The position numbers and the translations under genes are program-made. From VRUE01 sp963742535 (GTDB lineage Bacteria > Actinomycetota > Thermoleophilia > Solirubrobacterales > 70-9), in NCBI GenBank assembly GCA_963742535.1, contig CAVUMC010000002.1:558001-622000 (forward strand): 64,000 nt of DNA, in the 5' to 3' direction. Positions within the stretch are counted from its first letter, which is position 1; each line of letters starts with the position of its first letter. This document shows positions 58,346 to 64,000 of the stretch, in pieces. The notes under the pieces were generated by a model. The model did not search any database. It was not told the origin of the DNA and saw only the letters and a program-made list of their open reading frames with translations.

Positions 58346-59191
58346 ATGCCTGAGCTCCCTGAGGTCGAGATCACCGCACGGCGATTGGCCACCGCCACGC
58401 GCGGGGCGACCGTCGAATCGGCGCTGGCGCCAGGGATGAACGTGATGAAGACCTTCGACCCGCCGCTGGAAGCGCTGGTGGGGCGCGAGCTGACCGGCAT
58501 CCGGCGAATCAGCAAGATGCCCGTGGTCGAGTTCGGCGACCTCGCCCTGCTGATCCACCTGATGTCAGCCGGTCGCCTGCGGGTCTTCGACAAGCGCGCC
58601 TCGCTCAAAGACCGCGCCTCGCGCATCCTGCTGCGGCTGGATGACGGGCGCGAGCTGCGCCTGCGCGAGTTCGGCACCAAGCAGCGAGCCTGGGCGAAGC
58701 TGCTGCCGAGTGAGGTAGTCGGCGAAGACGAGTCGGTGGCGCGACTGGGCCCGGAAGCGTGGCCGGCGCCGCCGCTGGAGGAGTTCGCGACGCTGATCGA
58801 CCAGCCCCGGCACCTGCACCCCCTCCTGCGCCACCAGGGCGACATCTCCGGCATCGGCCGCTCCTGGGTCGACGAGATCCTCTGGGAGGCGCGGCTCTCG
58901 CCCTTCAAGAAAGGGGCGGAACTGAATCAGGAGGAGATCGAGCAACTTCACGCTGCTTTGCACGTGCTCGGCGACGCGATCGACCACTACGAGGAGACGA
59001 TCGGCGAGCAGCTGCCCGACAAGGTCCCGATGCCGCTGCGGGTCCACAAGCGTGAGGGGCAACCGTGCCCGCGCTGCGGCACCACGATCGAGGCCGTCTT
59101 CTTCTCCGAACACCAGACGAATTACTGCCCCAAGGAGCAGACCGGCGGCCGCGTGCTCAAGGACCGGCGCCTCTCGAAACTGCTCAAGTGA
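58346..59191 (+). CDS. mutM: Formamidopyrimidine-DNA glycosylase (Fpg/Nei family)
   Basis: 281 aa. PELPEVE at the N-terminus gives the catalytic Pro2 and Glu3. SKMPVVEFGDLALLIHLMSAGRL carries the conserved Lys and the HLxxxGRL strand; GDISGIGRSWVDEILWEARLSP is the helix-two-turn-helix. The C-terminal zinc finger reads CPRCG...YCPKEQ: three Cys, the fourth replaced by Glu. It removes oxidised purines from DNA. It lies alone on the plus strand between nadA and nadC. Confidence 0.88.
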   Translation: MPELPEVEITARRLATATRGATVESALAPGMNVMKTFDPPLEALVGRELTGIRRISKMPVVEFGDLALLIHLMSAGRLRVFDKRASLKDRASRILLRLDDGRELRLREFGTKQRAWAKLLPSEVVGEDESVARLGPEAWPAPPLEEFATLIDQPRHLHPLLRHQGDISGIGRSWVDEILWEARLSPFKKGAELNQEEIEQLHAALHVLGDAIDHYEETIGEQLPDKVPMPLRVHKREGQPCPRCGTTIEAVFFSEHQTNYCPKEQTGGRVLKDRRLSKLLK

Positions 59192-59203
59192 GGCCGGTGA
59201 CGG

Positions 59204-60052
59204 CTAAGCCAGGTCGATCAGCATGCTGAAGTCGAGCGTCGGAGCTGAATGCGTCAAAGCTCCGATGGAGATCATGTCGACTCCCGTTTCAGCGATGCCG
59301 CGGACCGTCTCCAGGTTGACGCCGCCCGAGGCCTCTAGGGACGGGCCTTTCCCCGAACTGGAGTTTTCGTCGCGCAACTTGACCGCGCCGCGCAGCGTGT
59401 CGGTGTCCATGTTGTCGAGCAGGAGGATGTCGGCGCCGGTGCCGAGCGCGTAGGCGACCTCGTCGAGGTTGCGGGTCTCGACCTCGATCGCCAGCTCGGG
59501 GTGCTGCGTGCGAGCCGCGTGCACGGCCTTGGCCAGGCTGCCGGCGAGGGCGATGTGGTTCTCCTTGATCAAGATCGCGTCGTAGAGACCCATGCGGTGG
59601 TTGCGCCCGCCGCCCGCGACCACAGCGGCCTTCTCCAGTTTCCGCAATCCCGGCGTCGTCTTGCGCGTGTCGATGATCACAGCCCCGGTCCCGGAAACGG
59701 CCTCGACGTAGCGAGCCGTGAGCGTCGCCACTCCTGAGAGATGGCCGAGGAAATTGAGCGCCGTCCGCTCCGCCGCCAACAGCGCCGCCGCCGGGCCAGC
59801 GGCAAAGACCACCTCGGCCGGCACCTCCTCCCGCCACTGCCCCTCGACCACGAGGTTGTCGACGTCCTCCACCCCGCACTGCCGCATCACCTCCGCGACA
59901 ACTCCGAGCCCGAAGACGACCCCAGGCTGCTTCTGCACAATCCGCGCCCGCCCTCGGGCCTCGGCCGGCACCGTCGCCGCCGAAGTGACGTCGCCGGCGC
60001 CGAGATCCTCAGTCAGCGCCCGCGCCACCAGCTGCTCAAGCCGCTCAGCCAT
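59204..60052 (-). CDS. nadC: Nicotinate-nucleotide pyrophosphorylase (carboxylating)
   Basis: 282 aa. LTEDLGAGDVTSAATVP and RTALNFLGHLSGVATLTARYV belong to the N-terminal domain; DTRKTTPGLRKLEKAAVVAGGGRNHRMGL is split over the quinolinate- and PRPP-binding parts (key RKTTPGLR and GGGRNHR), and ILIKENHI is the phosphate-binding strand. It makes NaMN from quinolinate and PRPP, the step after NadA. A palindromic repeat lies just upstream of its start. Confidence 0.95.
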   Translation of the reverse strand: MAERLEQLVARALTEDLGAGDVTSAATVPAEARGRARIVQKQPGVVFGLGVVAEVMRQCGVEDVDNLVVEGQWREEVPAEVVFAAGPAAALLAAERTALNFLGHLSGVATLTARYVEAVSGTGAVIIDTRKTTPGLRKLEKAAVVAGGGRNHRMGLYDAILIKENHIALAGSLAKAVHAARTQHPELAIEVETRNLDEVAYALGTGADILLLDNMDTDTLRGAVKLRDENSSSGKGPSLEASGGVNLETVRGIAETGVDMISIGALTHSAPTLDFSMLIDLA

Positions 60053-60072
60053 CCCAGCACCCTATTCCAGGC

Positions 60073-60118
60073 TGACTTCGTCTTTTTCGGGGCATATGGC
60101 CTCCTAAAGGCGAAGTCA
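60073..60118. repeat. 46-bp palindromic repeat, copy 2
   Basis: Same length and layout as 33492-33537: opens TGACTTCG, closes CGAAGTCA, central CATATG, with CTTT and AAAG blocks at matching distances. It lies between nadC and the ECF sigma gene, 42 bp before the latter; copy 1 lies 57 bp before the P450 gene. Confidence 0.7.
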
Positions 60119-60159
60119 CCACCTCACGTCGAAAGGACGGGCCGCGTTTAATCCCTTGG

Positions 60160-60621
60160 GTGACCTTGCCGCCATTTCAGACACTCCTCGACGAGCACGC
60201 GGCTGACGTGATGGGCGTGCTGCGGGGCGCGGTTGGGCGGACCGACGCCGAGGATTGCTTCCAGGAGACCTTCCTCGCTGCCCTACGCGCTTACCCGCGA
60301 CTCGACAACGACGAAAACCTGCGGGGCTGGCTGCTGACGATTGCCCACCGCAAGGCGATCGACCACCACCGCACCAAGGGACGCAAACCGATCCCGATGG
60401 CCGAGCCGCCCGAGGTCCCGATCGAGGACCCGGAGCCCTTCGACGGCGAGCTCTGGGCTGCGGTCGGGGCCCTACCGCCGAAGCAGCAGGCCGCAGTGGC
60501 ACTGCGCTACGGCAGCGATCTCCCTCACGCCGAGATCGCTGCTGCGCTTGGCTGCTCACCGGAGGCGGCCCGGCGCAGCCTGCACGAGGGACTGAAGCGA
60601 CTGAGAAAGGAGTTGGGATGA
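60160..60621 (+). CDS. ECF-type RNA polymerase sigma factor
   Basis: 153 aa from a GTG at 60160. Region 2: DAEDCFQETFLAALRAYPRLDNDENLRGWLLTIAHRKAIDHHR, read in parts (key DxEDxxQETF and WLxTIAHRKAID). Region 4: LPPKQQAAVALRYGSDLPHAEIAAALG followed by SPEAARRSLHEGLKRLRKEL. No anti-sigma factor is adjacent. Its ATGA overlap with ogt suggests they are made together, perhaps to control an alkylation response. Confidence 0.88.
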   Translation: MTLPPFQTLLDEHAADVMGVLRGAVGRTDAEDCFQETFLAALRAYPRLDNDENLRGWLLTIAHRKAIDHHRTKGRKPIPMAEPPEVPIEDPEPFDGELWAAVGALPPKQQAAVALRYGSDLPHAEIAAALGCSPEAARRSLHEGLKRLRKELG

Positions 60622-61169
60622 AAGCCGCACTGCAACGCCTCAGCGAGCGCGCCGAAGCCGAGGGCCTGCTTGACGTCGCCTACGCCAAGCTCGACTCCCC
60701 CTTCGGGCCGCTGCTGCTGGCGGCGACCCCGCGCGGCCTGGTCCGCGTCAACCTGCCCAACCAGGACCCTGAGCAGGCGCTGGAGGAGCTCGCCGCCAAG
60801 GTCTCGCCCCGTGTGCTCGAGGCGCCCGTCAGGCTCGACGAGGCGCGGCGCGAGCTCGAGCTCTACTTCGCCGGCAAGCTGACCGAGTTCGAGCTGCCGA
60901 TCGATTGGGCGCTCGCCCACGGCTTCCGCGGCAAAGTGCAGCGGGCGATCAACCGCATCCCCTACGGGCAGACCCGCACCTACACCGAGATGGCGCGCAA
61001 GGCCGGCAACGAGCGAGCCGTGCGCGCGGCGGGCACCGCCTGCGGCACCAACCCGATCCCGATCGTCGTCCCCTGCCACCGCGTCCTGCGCAGCGGCGGC
61101 GGCCTCGGCGGCTACGGCGGCGGCCTGCCGATGAAGGAGGCGTTGCTGGAGCTGGAGGGCGTCCGCTAG
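60618..61169 (+). CDS. ogt: Methylated-DNA-protein-cysteine methyltransferase (O6-alkylguanine repair)
   Basis: 183 aa from the ATG at 60618, overlapping the sigma gene's stop. The C-terminal alkyl-accepting domain is clear: RIPYGQTRTYTEMARKAGN, AVRAAGTACGTNPIPIVVPCHRVL with the acceptor Cys in PCHR, then GGLGGYGGG. It removes alkyl groups from O6-guanine by suicide transfer. The N-terminal 85 residues fit the usual ribonuclease-like domain. Operon with the ECF sigma factor. Confidence 0.92.
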   Translation: MKAALQRLSERAEAEGLLDVAYAKLDSPFGPLLLAATPRGLVRVNLPNQDPEQALEELAAKVSPRVLEAPVRLDEARRELELYFAGKLTEFELPIDWALAHGFRGKVQRAINRIPYGQTRTYTEMARKAGNERAVRAAGTACGTNPIPIVVPCHRVLRSGGGLGGYGGGLPMKEALLELEGVR

Positions 61170-62047
61170 GGGGAGCCGAAGAGCGAGCGCGCCCGTTCAA
61201 CCACGAGCTCGGGTTTCTCCTCGGCAATGAAGTGCCCGCAGCCGGCCACTTCCTCGACCTGCATCTCGTCGGCGTAGGGCTCATAGCCGCCGACGATGTC
61301 GGCCCGGATCACGGGATCGGCGTCGCCATGCAGCAAGCGCGTGGGGACCGGGCTGCGCTGCGATCGGTAGTGACCCTTTTTCAGGCGGGTCAGCTCGCGC
61401 ACGAGGAAGCTGCGGTAGACATGGGAGGAAGCAAGGGCGTGATCGCGAGAGCGGAAGCTCTCGGCGAAGCAGTCAAGCTCCGTTTCGCTCCAGCGCATGT
61501 CTGGATGGGCGCCGCGGCGCAGGGCCAGCTTGACGAACCCGGGCGCGTGCCGCAGGACGCCGCTGCCAAGCCCAGGGCTGGCGAGGACGAACTGATAGGC
61601 GGTCCGCTGCAGGGAGCGCGGCGAGACCGCGGGCGGCTCGAACCAAGGATGGACGACGCCAAGGGCGAGGTAGTTGCGGATCCGCTCGGGGGCGTTGAGG
61701 CAAAGCAAGAAGCCGGTGTAGCCACCCCAGTCGTGCCCGATCAGGTCGACCTTGTCGAGCCCCAGCTCGTCGAGGAGGGCGACGACGTCGTCGGTGAATT
61801 CCGACATTTCGTAGGGGCCCTGCGGTGCGTCGCTCCAGCCGAAGCCGCGCAGGTCCGGGCAGACCAGCCGGTGGTCGCGCGCCAGATCGGGAATCACCTT
61901 GCGCCAGATCCACCAGTGCTGCGGCCAGCCGTGGAGCAGCACGATCGGCGCCCCCTCCCCCGCTTCCGCCACGTGCAGTCGCGCGCTCGGCAGGTCGACG
62001 AAGCGATGGGTGACTCCGTCGAGCTCCGGGGGTTGACTCGGTCGCAT
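61166..62047 (-). CDS. Alpha/beta hydrolase (epoxide hydrolase/haloalkane dehalogenase type)
   Basis: 293 aa. LLHGWPQHWWIWRKVIPDLA carries the HGxP oxyanion loop; DLIGHDWGGYTGFLL is the nucleophile elbow with Asp rather than Ser, as in epoxide hydrolases and haloalkane dehalogenases; GCGHFIAEEKPELV holds the catalytic His. A cap domain lies at about 140-210. Likely cytoplasmic; substrate unknown. Its 3' end overlaps ogt by 4 bp tail to tail. Confidence 0.87.
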   Translation of the reverse strand: MRPSQPPELDGVTHRFVDLPSARLHVAEAGEGAPIVLLHGWPQHWWIWRKVIPDLARDHRLVCPDLRGFGWSDAPQGPYEMSEFTDDVVALLDELGLDKVDLIGHDWGGYTGFLLCLNAPERIRNYLALGVVHPWFEPPAVSPRSLQRTAYQFVLASPGLGSGVLRHAPGFVKLALRRGAHPDMRWSETELDCFAESFRSRDHALASSHVYRSFLVRELTRLKKGHYRSQRSPVPTRLLHGDADPVIRADIVGGYEPYADEMQVEEVAGCGHFIAEEKPELVVERARSLFGSP

Positions 62048-62132
62048 CGCCGCGGAATCTACCGGGGACGAAACCGCACCCCTTGTTCCCAGCGCTCAAG
62101 GATTTGGCCCCGCGCGCCGATCTTAGGGCGGC

Positions 62133-62735
62133 ATGGCCAGACAATTCCTCAATTTCGCCCAGGCCCTGATCGCCCTCGTCCTGCTCGCGATCGCGATGGC
62201 ACCGCTGGCCGCTCCAGTCGTCTCGCCCGAACCGGCCCAGGCCGAAGTCGACTTCATCGCCGAAGAAACGAACGAAGAAGGCGAAGAAGAAGAATGGGAA
62301 CTGGAAGAAGGGGAAGAAGAAGCCGAAGAAGAAGAATTCGGCACCAAGGGCACGGCCGTACTCCCGCCCGAATGCCTGCTTCGCAGCGCTGAACCGTCCG
62401 TCGTCGCCCAGCTCAACAGCGGCACCCTGCGCCTGGCGCTTCAGTACACGGCGCGCACCCCGACGAAGGTCGGCATCGACTACTGGCTCAAGGGCGGCAA
62501 AGGCTCGCTCCAGCTCGGCTCGGCGACCCGCCACCTCGGGCGCCAGGGCACGCTGCACCTGACCAGCCACCTCGACGAACGCGAAGCGGGCAAGGTCAGC
62601 GCCGCCCACGCCTTCATCGTCGATCTCGATCTGCCGGCGGCACCCTCGAGCTGCGAGAAGTACCTGACGCTGCGCCTCAACGCGAAGGACCTGGATCGCT
62701 CACGCGCAACCTGGTCCGAGCGCGCCGGCTCCTAG
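62133..62735 (+). CDS. Secreted protein with Glu-rich acidic segment, unknown
   Basis: 200 aa. A signal peptide (ALIALVLLAIAMAPLAAPVV) is followed by a very acidic stretch (about 42-68, mostly Glu) and a beta-rich domain (about 80-185) with two Cys (PECLLRS and SSCEKYL) that could bond. The acidic run may bind calcium or a basic partner. No family recognised. It ends in a 4-bp overlap with the hydrolase gene on the other strand. Confidence 0.6.
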   Translation: MARQFLNFAQALIALVLLAIAMAPLAAPVVSPEPAQAEVDFIAEETNEEGEEEEWELEEGEEEAEEEEFGTKGTAVLPPECLLRSAEPSVVAQLNSGTLRLALQYTARTPTKVGIDYWLKGGKGSLQLGSATRHLGRQGTLHLTSHLDEREAGKVSAAHAFIVDLDLPAAPSSCEKYLTLRLNAKDLDRSRATWSERAGS

Positions 62736-63375
62736 CCCGGCAGGGAAGTACGCAGCCAGTCCGAAGCCGCCGCCAGGTGGGCGGGTTCGATCTGATGCCC
62801 GAGCTCGGACTCGTGGTACTCGACGGCCAGCCCGCCGGCCTCGAGCAGGTCGCGAGCGCGGTGGCCGAACTCGATACCGATGATCGGGTCGTTGCGGCCG
62901 TGAGAGACGAAGGCCCGCGTCCCCAGCCTGTCCTCGAAGTGGGGCTGCCAGTCGGCGACGGTGGGTACGAAGCCGCTGAAGGCGAGGATGCCGGCGGCGG
63001 CGGGGCGCTCGGCACTGAGCGCCATCGAGTAGCTCATTACCGCGCCCATCGAGAAGCCGCCGAAGACCGTCCGCTCGGCCCGATGCCCGTCTCCCGCCAA
63101 AGCCGATCGTGCAGCTCGGCCAACGCGGCGCGGGCGGCGTGAAAGGTGTCGGGGTCGGGATAACCGACCCGCGGCACCAGGTACCAGTGGTAGCCGGGTG
63201 AGCCCGGCAGGGCCAAGGGCGCGCGGGGTGTCACCACCTGCAGCCGCTGCGCCGGATCCAGCGCGTCGGCGAGCCCGAGCAGGTCGCGCTCGTCGGTACC
63301 TCGCCCGTGATGAAGAACCAGCAGCCCCTCCGCCTCGGTGGCGGCCGCACGTTCCAGGTAACTCAGCGATTCCAC
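62732..63375 (-). pseudogene. Carboxylesterase/phospholipase-like hydrolase, frameshifted
   Basis: Two frames together make one alpha/beta hydrolase. The first (63375 down to about 63080) reads LLVLHHGRGTDERDLLGLADAL...ALAELHDRLWRETGIG; the second reads ERTVFGGFSMGAVMSYSMAL with the nucleophile Ser, FVSHGRNDPIIG with the Asp, and ELGHQIEP with the His. The join needs one extra base at about 63076-63082 (GGGCCGAGCGG on the minus strand). All three catalytic residues survive, so an assembly error is as likely as a true pseudogene. Confidence 0.7.
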
Positions 63376-63434
63376 GCAACGACCCTAGCTGCACCCACCT
63401 GGATTCGAGCCAAGTGACGCCACGAGCTCGCGCA

Positions 63435-63472
63435 TCCGACATTGACCCCACTCTGGGGTAGTCAATGTCGGA
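63435..63472. repeat. 38-bp palindrome
   Basis: TCCGACATTGAC (63435-63446) and GTCAATGTCGGA (63461-63472) are exact reverse complements, with CCCCA/TGGGG as an inner second stem. It lies 60 bp upstream of the hydrolase start. It could be an operator or a U-less terminator. Confidence 0.5.
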
Positions 63473-63547
63473 TAGACGAAACCAAAACCGCGGAGATGGT
63501 CGATTTCAATTCGCGTGCCCGAGGGGACGCGACTGGCCAAGCTGGGC

Positions 63548-63602
63548 GGTGCCCGAGGGCGCAGCGCGTAGCGGAGCTACGCGCAAGGCGACGGGTGCCG
63601 AA
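63548..63602 (-). terminator. Hairpin downstream of prfB
   Basis: A 9-bp perfect stem GCGCGTAGC/GCTACGCGC (63564-63572 with 63576-63584), with a wobble-paired outer extension (63549-63556 with 63595-63602 by G-U pairs). It starts about 50 nt after the prfB stop on the minus strand. It has no U-run. Probably a terminator or 3' end stabiliser. Confidence 0.4.
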
Positions 63603-63637
63603 CCAGCGCCGCGCCAGGCGCGTCATCCGCGGGTGCG

Positions 63638-64000
63638 CTAATTGGAAGCGCCCATCGAAGCGGTCTTGTTCAGGTAGTCACGGATGAAGTTGTCGAGGTC
63701 GCCGTCGAGGACGCGCTGGGCGTCGCCCGCCTCGTGTCCCGTCCGGTGGTCCTTGACCCGCTGGTCAGGATGGAGGAAATAGCTGCGGATCTGCGAGCCC
63801 CAGGCGACGTCCTTGACCTCGCCGCGCACCTTGGCCATCTCTTCGGCCCGTTTGCGCTCCTCCAGCTCGATCAGCTTCGAGCGCAGGAACTGCATCGCCA
63901 TTGCCTTGTTTTGGGTCTGCGAGCGCTCGTTCTGGCACTGAACGACGGTGCCGGTGGGGATGTGGGTGATTCGCACCGCCGAGTCGGTCTTGTTGACGTG
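63638..64000 (-). CDS. prfB: Peptide chain release factor 2, 3' part
   Basis: C-terminal 120 residues; the gene continues past the right edge. The first residues in view, HVNKTDSAVRITHIPTG, directly follow the GGQ peptidyl-hydrolase motif in class I release factors, so that motif lies just outside. QNERSQTQNKAMAMQFLRSKLIELE and WGSQIRSYFLHPDQRVKDHRTG are typical RF2 C-terminal sequence. It ends translation at UGA/UAA. In many Actinobacteria prfB lies directly before ftsE; here 15 kb separates them. Confidence 0.93.
   Translation of the reverse strand, partial: HVNKTDSAVRITHIPTGTVVQCQNERSQTQNKAMAMQFLRSKLIELEERKRAEEMAKVRGEVKDVAWGSQIRSYFLHPDQRVKDHRTGHEAGDAQRVLDGDLDNFIRDYLNKTASMGASN

Noticed and set aside
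63442..63687. Plus-strand open frame of 81 codons
   Set aside because: It crosses the palindrome, the hairpin and the prfB 3' end; Arg-rich composition is typical of antisense reading in GC-rich DNA.
1..64000. CRISPR arrays, rRNA, ordinary tRNA genes, IS elements or prophage
   Set aside because: No regularly spaced repeats, cloverleafs other than the tmRNA acceptor, transposase, integrase or phage structural genes were seen.

Overview
The window looks like a chromosomal segment from a high-GC actinobacterium, most likely class Thermoleophilia (Solirubrobacterales or a close uncultured relative). Pointers are the GC-rich codon use, the actinobacterial gene set (ftsE-ftsX-ctp-rnr-smpB-ssrA, pst/phoU/ppk, an Rpf-like protein) and several very large secreted proteins of a kind I associate with that class. 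The assignment is inference; no rRNA is present. No IS element, prophage or CRISPR array is visible.

Region 1 (1-12 kb) is mixed: an enoyl-CoA hydratase, a cupredoxin lipoprotein, a TetR regulator with a tandem operator over its start codon, SRPBCC and cupin proteins, a MaoC-type hydratase, an RTX-repeat secreted protein, a VapBC-type module, a VanY-SLT peptidoglycan enzyme with a Tad-like N-terminus, and TadE-like pilus genes next to a second toxin-antitoxin pair.

Region 2 (12-29 kb) is a phosphate and polyphosphate supercluster, almost all on the minus strand: response regulator, a receiver-less PhoB-like DNA-binding protein, pstS-C-A-B, phoU, ppx, two half-CHAD proteins, a PHP-glycosyltransferase, ppk, a PhoU-like DUF47 protein, PiT and two small membrane proteins. 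Four arrays of TTCACA-like hexamers with an 11-bp period (PHO-box-like) sit upstream of the glycosyltransferase-ppk operon, pstS, the solo DNA-binding protein, and between the response regulator and bacA. The last array points rightwards, towards an orphan strong terminator with no protein gene before it. This suggests a phosphate-responsive small RNA at about 28.58-28.73 kb.

Region 3 (28.7-43 kb) holds bacA, an HD protein, an Rpf-like protein, an O-methyltransferase-like protein, purU, a P450, an ABC-F ATPase, an MBL-fold protein, a peroxiredoxin, tmRNA (39443-39801, tag ending HEFALAA) and a dihydrolipoamide-dehydrogenase-like flavoprotein. Two families of dispersed inverted repeats occur in intergenic gaps here: about 110 bp (30787-30896, 41252-41363) and exactly 46 bp (33492-33537, 60073-60118).

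Region 4 (41-64 kb) contains a membrane-anchored coiled-coil/helix-hairpin-helix protein, smpB, rnr, ctp, ftsX and ftsE, then an operon of three large secreted proteins (one with an apparent 1-base frameshift), transketolase, nadA, fpg, nadC, an ECF sigma factor coupled to ogt, two alpha/beta hydrolases (one frameshifted), an acidic secreted protein and the 3' part of prfB at the right edge.

Most gene boundaries are tight, with many 4-bp ATGA/GTGA overlaps. No gap over 300 bp lacks a gene or RNA. Two clear and one possible single-base losses in G/C runs (50430, 63080, 21040) may be assembly errors rather than biology.
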